A stretch of DNA of 64,000 nucleotides from Prauserella_A oleivorans. Lineage in GTDB: Bacteria; Actinomycetota; Actinomycetes; Mycobacteriales; Pseudonocardiaceae. The position numbers and the translations under genes were made by a program. The notes beneath the pieces were generated by a model, which was not told the origin of the DNA, ran no database searches, and saw only the letters and a list, made by a program, of their open reading frames with translations. Of this stretch, positions 32,681 to 42,097 are shown in pieces. Numbering within the stretch: the stretch's first letter is position 1; every line of letters begins with the position of its first letter. The stretch covers positions 5,022,001-5,086,000 of the forward strand of contig NZ_JBHUNT010000001.1 of the NCBI RefSeq assembly GCF_042685745.1, written 5' to 3'.

Positions 32681-34243
32681 CTACGCCTGCTGGACCCCGG
32701 GCCTGCCGTTCTCGACGACGAACCCGGCCAGCGTGTGCACCGGCGCGTCCGGGCGCGTGATGTAGGGCAGCACGCGGTAGTCGGCGCGGTAGGTGTCGCG
32801 GTCCACCGCGCATCGGACGTAGCCGCGGCGCTGGTTGTAGAACTTCATGTGCGGGTTGGAGCTCAGCCATTCCCGGCCACGCGTGTCCAGATCGGCGCCG
32901 TCGCCGCCCGAGCTGATCGACGTCCCCAGGAACTCGGCGCCCACGGTCCGCGAGCCGGGATCGGCGAAGTTCTGCTTGAGATCGGCGACCATACTGCAGT
33001 GGGCGTCGCCGGTGATGACCACCATGTTCTCGACCCCGCGCTCGACGACACCGTCGAACAACCGCTGCCGCGCGGGCTCGTAGCCGTTCCAGTTGTCCAT
33101 CGGCAGTTCCAGGCCGGGGCCGGGGTCACGGTCGGCACGGGCCAGCACGGTCTGCTGGGCGAGGATGTTCCAGCGTGCGGTCGAGGCGCCCAGGCCGTCG
33201 AGCAACCAGCGTTCCTGCTCGGCGCCGAGCATGCTCCGCTCCGGGTCACGGGCCTCGGGCGAGTCCTGTTGCACCTGGTCACTGCGGTACTGCCGGCCGT
33301 CGAGCACGTTGAACTCGGCGAGCCGGCCGTAGCGCAGCCGCCGGTACAGGCGCAGGTCCGGGCCGTTCGGCACGGACGTGCGGCGCAGCGGCAGGTGCTC
33401 GTAGTAGGCCTGGTACGCCGCGGCGCGGCGAGCGAGGAACGTCTCGGGCGAGACGTCGAGGTGCTCGGAGATCTCGTCGGCGTAGTTGTTGTCCACCTCG
33501 TGGTCGTCCCAGGTCACGATCCACGGGAAGCTCGCGTGGGCCCGCTGGAGGTCGGCGTCGGTCTTGTACTGGGCGTGCCGGACGCGGTAGTCGGCCAGCG
33601 AGAAGATCTCGGTGGTCGGCAGGTGTCCCCGGCCGAGGCTGCCCTGACCGGGGCCCTCGTAGATGTAGTCGCCGAGGTGGAATACGGCGTGCAGGTCCTC
33701 CTCGGCGAGGTGCCGGTAGGCGGTGTAGTACCCGGCCGGGTAGTTCTGGCACGACACGAACGCGAACGCCAGCTCGCGCATGTCCGCACCCGCCTCGGGC
33801 GCGGTGCGGGTGCGCCCGGTCGCGCTGATCTTGTTGCCGACGCGGAACCGGTAGAAGTACTCGCGGTCGGGCCGCAGCGTGTCGACCTCGGCGTGCACGG
33901 AGTAGCCGAGCTCGGGGGTGGCCCGTTCGACGCCGTGCGCGACGCGCTTGGCGAACCGCTCGTCCTCGGCGACCTCCCACTGCACCGGCACGACCCCGCG
34001 GCCCGCCATGCCGCCGGAGCCGTCGGCGGCCAGCGGGTCGGGAGCGACGCGGGTCCACAGCACGACCCCGCTGGGCAGCGGGTCGCCCGATGCCACGCCG
34101 AGGGAGAAGGGATCGCCGGCGAACCGGGACCGCGCCGCCGGCGTCGCCGACGACGCGGTGGAGAAGCCGCTCATCGCGAGTGCCGCTCCGGCGCCTGCCG
34201 CGCCGGCCAGCCCGAGGAATCTGCGCCGATCGAATTTGTTCAT
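32681..34243 (-). CDS. phoD: Alkaline phosphatase D, Tat-secreted
   Basis: 520 residues. The N-terminus is a twin-arginine signal (FDRRRFLGLAGAAGAGAALAMSG). The PhoD phosphatase domain follows with FAFVSCQNYPAGYYTAYRHLAE, VFHLGDYIYEGPG, IVTWDDHEVDNNY and VVITGDAHCSMVAD, which carry the metal-binding Asp, Cys/Asn and His residues. Secreted phosphodiesterase/phosphomonoesterase, usually calcium- and iron-dependent and induced by phosphate limitation. It converges with the SUKH gene. Confidence 0.93.
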   Translation of the reverse strand: MNKFDRRRFLGLAGAAGAGAALAMSGFSTASSATPAARSRFAGDPFSLGVASGDPLPSGVVLWTRVAPDPLAADGSGGMAGRGVVPVQWEVAEDERFAKRVAHGVERATPELGYSVHAEVDTLRPDREYFYRFRVGNKISATGRTRTAPEAGADMRELAFAFVSCQNYPAGYYTAYRHLAEEDLHAVFHLGDYIYEGPGQGSLGRGHLPTTEIFSLADYRVRHAQYKTDADLQRAHASFPWIVTWDDHEVDNNYADEISEHLDVSPETFLARRAAAYQAYYEHLPLRRTSVPNGPDLRLYRRLRYGRLAEFNVLDGRQYRSDQVQQDSPEARDPERSMLGAEQERWLLDGLGASTARWNILAQQTVLARADRDPGPGLELPMDNWNGYEPARQRLFDGVVERGVENMVVITGDAHCSMVADLKQNFADPGSRTVGAEFLGTSISSGGDGADLDTRGREWLSSNPHMKFYNQRRGYVRCAVDRDTYRADYRVLPYITRPDAPVHTLAGFVVENGRPGVQQA

Positions 34244-34354
34244 CGTTGACCTCCGCCTGTCCGGGAACCAGGCGTAGAGGCCATCAGTCCGGGTTGAGCA
34301 CCAGGTGGCCGATTGCCGTCGGCCATGTGGAAGGCGGTGGGCTTGCGGCTGAAC

Positions 34355-34714
34355 TCAGGAATCGCGTTCGGTTTGGCGCCGCCGCTCGAGGATCTTCTGC
34401 CGCTCCGTGTACTCGCGCATCCGCCTCGGGTAGCCGGTCTTCGCGACCTCGTACACGGGGATCGCTCGCTTGCGGCCGAAGTCCTGCGCGGCCGCGAGGC
34501 TGCCGATGCGCCGCCGGGTCCACTCGCCGTCGTGTGCGACGAGCACCACTGTGGTGTCGGTGACAGTCGTCCGTGGTTCCACGAAGGCCTCGACGCCCCG
34601 CCGGGCCGCCGCCCACTGTTCCAGATGCTCGGTGTCGGCCCGGGTGGCGCTGCGGAGGGTGCCCGGCTTGCCCCGGCGTCCGCGCCTCCTGCGCAGCGAG
34701 TCGAACAGCCCCAC
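34355..34714 (-). CDS. Conserved actinobacterial hypothetical protein
   Basis: 119 residues from the GTG at 34714, chosen because GAGAGG lies eight bases upstream. The N-terminus (VGLFDSLRRRRGRRGKPGTL) is basic; the middle reads VEAFVEPRTTVTDTTVVLVAHDGEWTRRR and the end is AIPVYEVAKTGYPRRMREY. I recall similar uncharacterised proteins in related genera but no function. Divergent from lpd. Confidence 0.75.
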   Translation of the reverse strand: MGLFDSLRRRRGRRGKPGTLRSATRADTEHLEQWAAARRGVEAFVEPRTTVTDTTVVLVAHDGEWTRRRIGSLAAAQDFGRKRAIPVYEVAKTGYPRRMREYTERQKILERRRQTERDS

Positions 34715-34801
34715 GTCGACCACCTCTCCTCTCCGGTGCTCCACGATCATTATCCCGCGCGTACCCCGCCCGCCGGCCGCACGGGAGCACTAGGTCGCAA
34801 G

Positions 34802-34822
34802 CTTGTCAGGCGAGGTGACAAG
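34802..34822. promoter_or_regulatory. Inverted repeat upstream of lpd
   Basis: CTTGTCA (34802-34808) and TGACAAG (34816-34822) form a perfect 7-bp inverted repeat with a 7-base spacer, 70 bases before the lpd start. A repressor site or the -35 part of a promoter are both possible. Confidence 0.4.
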
Positions 34823-34891
34823 ATGAGGTGTGATGAGCGCACCCGGCGCCCGTGTACACCTACGACACTGCCTGCCGAGGGAGTTTGAGAA

Positions 34892-36265
34892 GTGAGCGAC
34901 GCTGAAGCCGACCTGGTGATCCTGGGTGGCGGTTCCGGTGGCTACGCCGCGGCGTTCCGAGCCGCCGAGCTGGGCCTGTCCGTCACCTTGATCGAGAAGG
35001 ACAAACTGGGCGGCACCTGCTTGCATCGAGGGTGCATCCCGACCAAGGCGCTGCTGCATGCCGCCGAGGTCGCCGACTCGGCCCGCGACGGCGAGCAGTT
35101 CGGCGTCAAGACGGCCCTCGAGGGCGTCGACATGGCCGGAGTCCACAAGTACAAGGACTCGGTCATCACGCGCCTCTACAAGGGACTGCAGGGACTCGCC
35201 AAGGCCCACAAGATCAACTACGTCGAGGGTACCGGCACGTTCGCGGGCGGTACCTCGGTGGACGTCGACGGCACCCGCTACACCGGCAAGAACGTCATCC
35301 TGGCCACCGGCTCCTACTCCAAGTCGCTGCCCGGCCTCGAACTCGGCGGCCGCATCATCGCCAGCGAGGACGCGCTCAAGCTGGACTACGTGCCCAAGAA
35401 GGCCGTGGTGCTCGGCGGCGGCGTCATCGGTGTCGAGTTCGCGAGTGTCTGGGCCTCGTTCGGGGTGGACGTCACCATCGTCGAGGCGCTCCCCCGGCTC
35501 GTGCCCAATGAGGACGAGTTCGCGTCGAAGCAGCTCGAGCGGGCCTTCCGCCGCCGCAAGATCGGCTTCAAGACCGGCGTGAAGTTCACCGGCGCCAAGC
35601 AGGACGACAACGGCGTGAGCGTGTCGCTGGAATCCGGCGAGACGCTGGAGGCGGACGTGCTGCTGGTCGCCGTCGGCCGCGGCCCCAACACCGCGGGCCA
35701 CGGCTACGACGAGGCCGGCGTGCGCATGGAGCGCGGGTTCGTCCTCACCGACGAGCGGCTGCGCACCAACCTGCCGAACGTCTACGCCGTCGGCGACATC
35801 GTCCCCGGCCTGCAGCTGGCGCACCGCGGCTTCCAGCAGGGCGTGTTCGTCGCGGAGGAGATCGCCGGGCTGAACCCGAAGCCGATCGACGAGGCGGGCA
35901 TCCCGCGCGTCACCTACTCCCACCCGGAGGTCGCGTCGGTCGGGCTGACCGAGTCGGCCGCCAGGGAGAAGTACGGCTCGGACATCACGACCTTCACCTA
36001 CGACCTGGCGGGCAACGGCAAGAGCCAGATTCTCAAGACCTCCGGCGCGGTCAAGCTGGTCAAGGCGCCGGACGGGCCGGTCGTCGGCCTGCACCTCGTG
36101 GGCGACCGGGTCGGCGAGCTGATCGGCGAGGCCCAGCTGATCTACAACTGGGAGGCCTTCCCGGAGGACGTCGCGCCGCTGATCCACGCGCACCCGACCC
36201 AGACCGAGGCCCTCGGCGAGGCGCACCTCGCGCTGGCGGGCAAGCCGTTGCACGTCCACGGCTGA
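34892..36265 (+). CDS. lpd: Dihydrolipoyl dehydrogenase (E3)
   Basis: 457 residues from a GTG. FAD-binding GGGSGGYAAAFRAAELG, the redox pair C43/C48 in GGTCLHRGCIPTK, NAD-binding LGGGVIGVEFASVW, and the interface His-Glu pair H434/E439 in HAHPTQTEALGE are all in place. It reoxidises the dihydrolipoyl arms of the 2-oxoacid dehydrogenases. It lies 50 bases upstream of the two-lipoyl-domain E2 gene, so the pair is probably an operon. It may also supply E3 to the accessory complex at 17175-20379, which lacks its own. Confidence 0.95.
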   Translation: MSDAEADLVILGGGSGGYAAAFRAAELGLSVTLIEKDKLGGTCLHRGCIPTKALLHAAEVADSARDGEQFGVKTALEGVDMAGVHKYKDSVITRLYKGLQGLAKAHKINYVEGTGTFAGGTSVDVDGTRYTGKNVILATGSYSKSLPGLELGGRIIASEDALKLDYVPKKAVVLGGGVIGVEFASVWASFGVDVTIVEALPRLVPNEDEFASKQLERAFRRRKIGFKTGVKFTGAKQDDNGVSVSLESGETLEADVLLVAVGRGPNTAGHGYDEAGVRMERGFVLTDERLRTNLPNVYAVGDIVPGLQLAHRGFQQGVFVAEEIAGLNPKPIDEAGIPRVTYSHPEVASVGLTESAAREKYGSDITTFTYDLAGNGKSQILKTSGAVKLVKAPDGPVVGLHLVGDRVGELIGEAQLIYNWEAFPEDVAPLIHAHPTQTEALGEAHLALAGKPLHVHG

Positions 36266-36315
36266 CGGCACCGCATCCAGACCACACCAGAACAACTCAA
36301 GGGAGTCAGCGAACG

Positions 36316-38115
36316 ATGGCGTACTCCGTCACATTGCCGGAGCTCGGGGAAAGTGTCACGGAGGGCACCGTCACCCGGTGGTTGAAGCAGGAGGGTGACA
36401 CGGTCGAGGTCGACGAGCCGCTACTGGAGATCTCCACGGACAAGGTCGACACCGAGGTGCCCTCGCCCGTGGCGGGCACAGTGCAGAAGATCGTCGCCCA
36501 GGAGGACGAGACGGTCGAGGTCGGCGCCGAGCTGGCCGTGATCGACGACGGCTCCGGTGGTGCGGCGGCCCCCGCCGCGGCGCCCGCGCAACCCGCCGCC
36601 GAACCCGCCCAGGCCGAGCCGGAGCCCGCACAGCAGGAGGCGGCCCCGGCCGCCCGGCAGGAGGCGGCGCCCGCGGCCCAGCCCGCCCCATCCGGTGGCC
36701 AGGCCTCCGGTACCCCGGTGACCCTGCCCGAGCTCGGGGAGAGCGTCACCGAGGGCACCGTGACCCGGTGGCTCAAGCAGGTCGGCGACACGGTCGAGGT
36801 CGACGAGCCGCTGCTCGAGATCTCCACGGACAAGGTCGACACCGAGGTGCCCTCGCCGGTCGCCGGCACGCTGCTGGAGATCTCCGTCGGCGAGGACGAG
36901 ACCGTCGAGGTCGGCGCCCAGCTCGCGGTCATCGGTTCCGCCGACGCCGCGCCTGCCGCTCCGGCCCAGCCGAAGCAGCCCGAGCCCGAGCCGGCCCCGG
37001 AGCCCAAGCAGGAGGCCGCTCCCGCGCCGGAGGCGAAGCCCGAGCCGAAGCCGGAACCCACGCCCGAGCCGAAGCCCGCGCCCGCTCCGGCGCCCCAGCA
37101 GGAGAGCCGCCCGGCACCTGCCCAGGCCGCGCCCGCCGCTCCGGCAGCGGGTCGTGACGGCGCCGGCGCGCCGTACGTCACGCCACTGGTGCGCAAGCTC
37201 GCGGCCGAGCACGACATCGACCTCGCCGGCCTGACCGGCACGGGGGTCGGCGGGCGCATCCGCAAGCAGGACGTGCTCGCCGCCGTCGAGGCCAAGCAGA
37301 AGCAGGCCCCGGCACCGGAGCAGCCTGCCGCGGCCGCTCCCTCCGCCCCGGCGTCCCGCCCGGCCCCGGTGTCCGACGCCGAGAAGGCGGCGCTGCGCGG
37401 CACCGTGCAGAAGGCCAGCCGGATCCGGCAGATCACGGCGACCAAGACCAAGGAGTCGCTGCAGGTCTCGGCCCAGCTGACGCAGGTGCACGAGGTCGAC
37501 GTCACCAAGATCGCCAAGCTGCGCCAGCGCGCGAAGGCCGCGTTCCGCGAGCGGGAGGGTGTGAACCTCACCTTCCTGCCGTTCTTCGCCAAGGCGACCG
37601 TCGAGGCGCTCAAGCAGCACCCGAACGTCAACGCCTCCTACAACGAGGAGACGAAGGAGATCACCTACCACGGTGCGATCAACCTCGGGATCGCCGTGGA
37701 CACCGAGCGCGGCCTGCTCTCGGTGGTGATTCACGACGCGGGTGAGCTGAGCCTGGCCGGTCTCGCGCACCGCATCGCCGACCTGGCGGAGCGTGCCCGC
37801 AGCAACAAGGTGACGCCGGACGAGCTCACCGGCGGCACGTTCACCATCACCAACATCGGCAGCAACGGCGCCCTGTTCGACACGCCGATCATCGTGCAGC
37901 CGCAGTCGGGCATGCTCGGCACGGGCGCGGTCGTCAAGCGCCCGGTGGTGGTGACCGACGCCGACGGCAACGACACCATCGCCATCCGGTCGATGGCGTA
38001 CCTGCCGCTCACCTACGACCACCGCCTGATCGACGGAGCCGACGCCGGCCGGTTCCTCACGACGATCAAGCAGCGGCTCGAGGAAGGCAACTTCGAGGAC
38101 GAGCTCGGCCTGTAG
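36316..38115 (+). CDS. dlaT: Dihydrolipoyl acyltransferase E2 with two lipoyl domains (DlaT/SucB type)
   Basis: 599 residues. Two nearly identical lipoyl domains (about 3-77 and 134-208; lipoyl Lys at 43 and 173 in STDKVDTEV) joined and followed by long Ala/Pro/Glu linkers, a peripheral subunit-binding domain (YVTPLVRKLAAEHDIDLAGLTG), and a catalytic domain ending in TYDHRLIDGADAG. The M. tuberculosis homologue (Rv2215) was first called SucB and is the E2 of pyruvate dehydrogenase, also used in peroxide defence with AhpC/AhpD. The two lipoyl domains have very similar DNA, pointing to internal duplication. The gene order lpd, dlaT, TIGR01777, lipB, lipA groups lipoylated enzyme and lipoate-making genes. 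Confidence 0.95.
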   Translation: MAYSVTLPELGESVTEGTVTRWLKQEGDTVEVDEPLLEISTDKVDTEVPSPVAGTVQKIVAQEDETVEVGAELAVIDDGSGGAAAPAAAPAQPAAEPAQAEPEPAQQEAAPAARQEAAPAAQPAPSGGQASGTPVTLPELGESVTEGTVTRWLKQVGDTVEVDEPLLEISTDKVDTEVPSPVAGTLLEISVGEDETVEVGAQLAVIGSADAAPAAPAQPKQPEPEPAPEPKQEAAPAPEAKPEPKPEPTPEPKPAPAPAPQQESRPAPAQAAPAAPAAGRDGAGAPYVTPLVRKLAAEHDIDLAGLTGTGVGGRIRKQDVLAAVEAKQKQAPAPEQPAAAAPSAPASRPAPVSDAEKAALRGTVQKASRIRQITATKTKESLQVSAQLTQVHEVDVTKIAKLRQRAKAAFREREGVNLTFLPFFAKATVEALKQHPNVNASYNEETKEITYHGAINLGIAVDTERGLLSVVIHDAGELSLAGLAHRIADLAERARSNKVTPDELTGGTFTITNIGSNGALFDTPIIVQPQSGMLGTGAVVKRPVVVTDADGNDTIAIRSMAYLPLTYDHRLIDGADAGRFLTTIKQRLEEGNFEDELGL

Positions 38116-38130
38116 GAATGCGAGAACGGT

Positions 38131-38163
38131 GAAGGGGCGTCCGCACTGAGTGGGCGCCCCTTC
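38131..38163 (+). terminator. Terminator after dlaT
   Basis: GAAGGGGCG at 38131-38139 pairs with CGCCCCTTC at 38155-38163; three more pairs, one a G-U, extend the stem inward. It lies 16 bases after the stop and 26 before the next gene. Confidence 0.75.
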
Positions 38164-38188
38164 GCCGTGTCTCTCTAAGGTGGACGGT

Positions 38189-39073
38189 ATGCGAGTTCTC
38201 GTCGCCGGTTCGAGCGGTCTCATCGGCAGCGCCCTCGTACCCCGGCTGCGCACGGCCGGGCACGACGTCGTCAGGCTGGTCCGGCGGCCGGTGCGCGCCG
38301 CGGACGAGCGCTCGTGGGATCCCCCGGCGGACCGGATCGACGAGGGCGCGTTCGACGGTGTGGACGCCGTGGTGAACCTGTGTGGCGTCCCACTGGGCGC
38401 AGGCCGGTGGAGCGGGGAACGCAAGCAGCTGATCGCCGACAGCCGCATCGAGTCCACCGAGGTGCTCGCGGAGGCCGTCGCCGGGCACGGCGTTTCCGTG
38501 CTCGTGAACGCCTCCGGGATCCACTACTACGGCGACGCCCGGGAGCGTGAGGTCGACGAGTCGGCGCCCGCGGGCAGCGGATTCCTCGCCGAGCTGTGCA
38601 CCTCGTGGGAAGCGGCCTGCGCACCCGCCGCACGCGCCGGCGCACGGGTCGTCCTGCTGCGGACGGCGCCCGTGCTGTCCCGTCAGGGCGGCCTGCTCGC
38701 GCCACTCAAGCCGCTGTTCCGGCTGGGGCTCGGCGGCAGGCTCGGCGACGGCAGGCAGTACCTGCCGTGGATCAGTCTCGATGACCACGTCGATGCCGTC
38801 CGGTTCGTGCTCGAGAACCCGGACGTCTCCGGTCCGGTGAACCTGGTCGCGCCCCAGCCGGTGACCAACGCCGACTTCACCCGCGCCCTGGGGCGTGCCC
38901 TGCGCCGGCCCGCACCGTGGTGGGTTCCGCGACCGGCTCTGCGGGCGGTCCTGGGCGAGGCCGCCGACGAGATGATCCTGACCGGGCCGAGGGCGGTGCC
39001 CCGCCGCCTGCTCGACGCCGGGTTCACCTTCCGCCACACCGACCTGGACGACGCGCTCGCGGCGGTGGTGTGA
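38189..39073 (+). CDS. TIGR01777-family NAD-dependent epimerase-like protein
   Basis: 294 residues from the ATG at 38189. Extended-SDR Rossmann start VLVAGSSGLIGSALVPRL, VNLCGVPLGAGRWSG, IHYYGDAREREVDE with the catalytic Tyr, and the family's characteristic end VPRPALRAVLGEAADEMILTGPRAVPRRLLDAGFTF-like C-terminus. The homologue Rv2216 holds the same place in M. tuberculosis. Family members affect cell division in E. coli (YfcH) and other bacteria, but the substrate is unknown. Confidence 0.9.
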   Translation: MRVLVAGSSGLIGSALVPRLRTAGHDVVRLVRRPVRAADERSWDPPADRIDEGAFDGVDAVVNLCGVPLGAGRWSGERKQLIADSRIESTEVLAEAVAGHGVSVLVNASGIHYYGDAREREVDESAPAGSGFLAELCTSWEAACAPAARAGARVVLLRTAPVLSRQGGLLAPLKPLFRLGLGGRLGDGRQYLPWISLDDHVDAVRFVLENPDVSGPVNLVAPQPVTNADFTRALGRALRRPAPWWVPRPALRAVLGEAADEMILTGPRAVPRRLLDAGFTFRHTDLDDALAAVV

Positions 39074-39077
39074 GCAC

Positions 39078-39707
39078 GTGCGCCCGGGCGTGATCGTGGG
39101 TGTGCTGTCCCTGGTAGCCTTCGCGGCACTGGGCGTGGTGGTGCGGGACGACCCGAGCGGTCTCGACACGTGGCTGGGCACCGCCCTGCACGGCGACTGG
39201 CGCGGGCCGGCGGGCGGGGTCGCGGAGGTGGTCAGCGCGATCCTGGGGCCTGTGATCCCGGTGCTGTTCGCGCTGGGCCTGGTGGTGGCCGCCGTCGCCG
39301 CGTGGCGGCGCGGCGACCGGCAGCGGGCCACGCTGATGCTGCGGGTGCTGGTGCTGCTGGGGTTGTGCCGGGCGACGAGCTGGCTGGCCAAGCCGCTGTT
39401 CGAACGGGAACGGCCCCGTGTGTACCCCGACTTCGCCTACCCGAGCGGGCACGTGGTGTCGGTGGCGAGCGCCGGGTTCGCGGCCGTGGTGCTGTGCGCG
39501 TGGCTGGCGCCGCACCTGGTGCGCACCATGACGTGGATCGTGGCGGCCGCGACGGTGGTGTGTGCCGCGAGCCGTGTGGTGCTGGACGTGCACTGGCTCA
39601 CCGATACGGTCGGCGCGGTGCTGGCGGTGACCGGTGTGGGGTTGCTCGCCGGTGCGGCACTACGGCTGTTGCCCGCGCAACGGCCGGGCGTAGCCTCGTC
39701 GACGTGA
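39078..39707 (+). CDS. PAP2-family membrane phosphatase
   Basis: 209 residues from a GTG, five or six membrane helices. The three phosphatase motifs are present in order: KPLFERERPR, YPSGH and SRVVLDVHWLTD. Such enzymes dephosphorylate lipid phosphates such as undecaprenyl diphosphate or phosphatidic acid on the outer face of the membrane. The start lies four bases after the epimerase stop and the stop overlaps lipB. Confidence 0.9.
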   Translation: MRPGVIVGVLSLVAFAALGVVVRDDPSGLDTWLGTALHGDWRGPAGGVAEVVSAILGPVIPVLFALGLVVAAVAAWRRGDRQRATLMLRVLVLLGLCRATSWLAKPLFERERPRVYPDFAYPSGHVVSVASAGFAAVVLCAWLAPHLVRTMTWIVAAATVVCAASRVVLDVHWLTDTVGAVLAVTGVGLLAGAALRLLPAQRPGVASST

Positions 39708-40447
39708 CAGCGAAAGCGCCCAGATCCTGCCGCGCCACCACCGAACCCGTCGACGTCCGCGAGATCGGCACGATCGACTACCTCGAGGCGTGGGACCTGC
39801 AACGTGAGTACGTCAACCGGCGTGCGGACGGCCTCGGTCCCGACACGATGCTGCTGCTGGAGCACCCGTCGGTGTACACGGCCGGCAAGCGCACGCAACC
39901 CGAGGACCGCCCCGCCGACGGCACTCCGGTGATCGACGTCGACCGGGGCGGGCGGATCACCTGGCACGGGCCGGGCCAGCTCGTCGGCTACCCGATCGTG
40001 AAGCTCGCCGACCCGATCGACGTCGTGCACTACGTGCGCCGCCTGGAGGAGGCGCTCATCCGCGTGTGCGAGCAGCTCGGCGTGCACACCGGGCGCGTCG
40101 AGGGACGCAGTGGCGTGTGGGTGCCCGCGGACGACCGGCGGCCCGAACGCAAGATCGCCGCGATCGGCATCCGCGTGCAGCGCGGGGTGACCATGCACGG
40201 CTTCGAGCTCAACTGCAACGCCGATCTCCGCGCGTTCGACAAGATCGTGCCGTGCGGCATCAGCGACGCCGGCGTCACCTCGTTGTCAGCCGAGCTTGGC
40301 CGTGACGTGACCGTCGCCGAGGCCCTGCCGCTCGCGCGCGACGCCGTGGTGGCCGCGCTGGAGGGCGAGCTGCCGGTGAGCGAGGACCGCTGGCTGCGTC
40401 GCGAGCAGCCCAGCGCTCCCGGCGTGACCTTCGCCCTCCAGAACTGA
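39704..40447 (+). CDS. lipB: Octanoyl-[ACP]:protein octanoyltransferase LipB
   Basis: 247 residues from the GTG at 39704, which overlaps the PAP2 stop (GTGA). Catalytic residues are visible: Lys in RPERKIAAIGIRVQRGVTMHG and Cys in FDKIVPCGISDAGVTSLS; RGGRITWHGPGQLVGYPI is the substrate-binding segment. It moves octanoate from acyl carrier protein to the lipoyl domains of E2 proteins, after which LipA adds sulfur. lipA lies 3.3 kb downstream. Confidence 0.95.
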   Translation: MTAKAPRSCRATTEPVDVREIGTIDYLEAWDLQREYVNRRADGLGPDTMLLLEHPSVYTAGKRTQPEDRPADGTPVIDVDRGGRITWHGPGQLVGYPIVKLADPIDVVHYVRRLEEALIRVCEQLGVHTGRVEGRSGVWVPADDRRPERKIAAIGIRVQRGVTMHGFELNCNADLRAFDKIVPCGISDAGVTSLSAELGRDVTVAEALPLARDAVVAALEGELPVSEDRWLRREQPSAPGVTFALQN

Positions 40448-40454
40448 CCCGGCG

Positions 40455-41389
40455 CTAGTCGAGCTGGCGCGTCACCTCGGAGGCGATGAGCTCCAGGTGG
40501 TCGAGGTCGGAGAGGTCCAGCACCTGCAGGTAGAGCCGCGTGATGCCGGTCTTCTCGCGCCAGCGCCCGATGGTGTCGACCACTTCGGCGGGCGTGCCGG
40601 CCAGCCCGTTCTGCCGCAGCTCCGGGACCTCGCGGCCGATCGCGTCGGCGCGCCGGGCGACCTCGGCCTCGTCCCGGCCGACCGCCACGACGAGCGCGGC
40701 GGAGCGCAGGATCGACTTGGGGTCCCGGCCCGCGGCCTGGGCCGCGGCGTCCACGCGTTCGAACTGCGCCAGCGCGGTGTCGGCGTCGTTGAACGGGATG
40801 TTGAACTCGTCGGCGTGGCGGGCGGCGAGCTGCGGCGTGCGCTTCTTACCGGTGCCGCCGAGGATCACCGGCGGCCGCGGCCGCTGCGCGGGCTTCGGCA
40901 GGGCCGGCGAGTCGGTGAGGGTGTAGTGCTCACCGGAGTAGGAAAGGTGTCGCCCTCCGGCGTCTCCCACAGGCCGGTGATGATGGCGAGCTGCTCGCTG
41001 TAGCGGTCGAACAGCGTCTTCACGGGCGGCAGGTCGATCCCGTACGCCGTGTGCTCGTCCTTGTACCAGCCCGACCCGAAGCCGAACTCGATCCGGCCGC
41101 CCGACATGCGGTCGACCTGCGCGACGGAGATCGCCAGCACCGACGGGTGGCGGAACGTCGCGGCGGTGACCAGTGTGCCGAGCCGGATGCGGTTGGTCTC
41201 CCGCGCCAGGCCGGCCAGGGTGACCCACGCGTCGGTGGGTCCCGGCAGCCCGGAGACCGAGCCCATCTTGAGGTAGTGATCGGACCGGAAGAACGCGTCG
41301 AAGCCGGCGTCTTCGGTGGCCTTGGCGACTCGGAGCAGGTCCTCGTAGTCGGCGCCCTGCTGGGGTTCGGTGAAGATCCTCAGTTCCAC
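40455..41389 (-). pseudogene. LLM-class F420-dependent oxidoreductase with a frameshift
   Basis: Two adjacent frames together make one complete luciferase-like monooxygenase of about 310 residues. The first, from the GTG at 41389, gives MELRIFTEPQQGADYEDLL to WETPEGDTF; the second continues in another frame with SYSGEHYTLTDSPALP and RPPVILGGTGKKRTPQLAARHADEFN to the end. The break is at about 40943-40946, where one base is missing relative to an expected TTC-TCC. F420-dependent enzymes of this type reduce or oxidise small molecules. Whether the lesion is real or a sequencing error cannot be told here; both halves otherwise look undecayed, so the change is recent or an artefact. Confidence 0.85.
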
Positions 41390-41458
41390 GGTTTCGAGCC
41401 TAGCTGCGACGCACAGCGTCTCCGTTGGGCGGTGGTGGCAGACGGGCGGGCGTACCGG

Positions 41459-42058
41459 CTAGTGCGAACCGACCCGCCGGACCTGGTGCAGCAGCCGGAC
41501 GATGACGTCCTCGATCTGCGCGCCGACCTGCTGCGGGTCGGGCGAGCTCGCGATCTCCGTCGCGGCGCTGACGAGCGCGCCGAACAGCAGTCGCGAGGTG
41601 ATCTCGACCGGGACCTCGAGGATCTCGCCGGCGTCGATCAGGTCACGCAGCGCCTGCCGGATCAGGCCGAAGCTGTACCGGTCCTCCGCCTCGCGCCACC
41701 GCTGCCACCCCATGACGACGGGTGCCTCGTGGATGGCGAGGCGCTGGTAGGCGGGGTCCAGGCAGCTGGTGATGAACTCCCGCAGGCCGGCCAGCGCGCG
41801 ATCCCAGGGCGTCTCCGGTCCGCCGAGTATCTTCTCCAGGCGTCCTTTGACCTCGGCCTCGACCGCGTCGAACGCCGCCTCGAAGATGGCCTGCTTGCCA
41901 CTGAAGTGGTGGTACAGAGCGCCCTTCGTGACCCGGGCCCGCTTGGCGATCTCGTCCAGCGACGTACCGGCGTAGCCGCGTTCCGTGAACAGCCGGACAG
42001 CGCTGCTGACCAGGGCCGACCGCGTCGATTCCGAATAGTCCTCACGCCTGGACCGCAT
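41459..42058 (-). CDS. TetR-family transcriptional regulator
   Basis: 199 residues from the ATG at 42058; GTG codons just upstream are possible starts. The N-terminal helix-turn-helix is canonical: RSALVSSAVRLFTERGYAGTSLDEIAKRARVTKGALYHHFSGKQAIFEAAF. The C-terminal ligand domain contains HEAPVVMGWQRWREAEDRYS. It is divergent from the 42189 gene and three TACCG-N-GTAT-type sites fill the spacer, which suggests control of itself and that gene. Confidence 0.92.
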   Translation of the reverse strand: MRSRREDYSESTRSALVSSAVRLFTERGYAGTSLDEIAKRARVTKGALYHHFSGKQAIFEAAFDAVEAEVKGRLEKILGGPETPWDRALAGLREFITSCLDPAYQRLAIHEAPVVMGWQRWREAEDRYSFGLIRQALRDLIDAGEILEVPVEITSRLLFGALVSAATEIASSPDPQQVGAQIEDVIVRLLHQVRRVGSH

Positions 42059-42097
42059 TGTCACCACGCTCACAACTCTACGCCCGCGTAGGACCTC

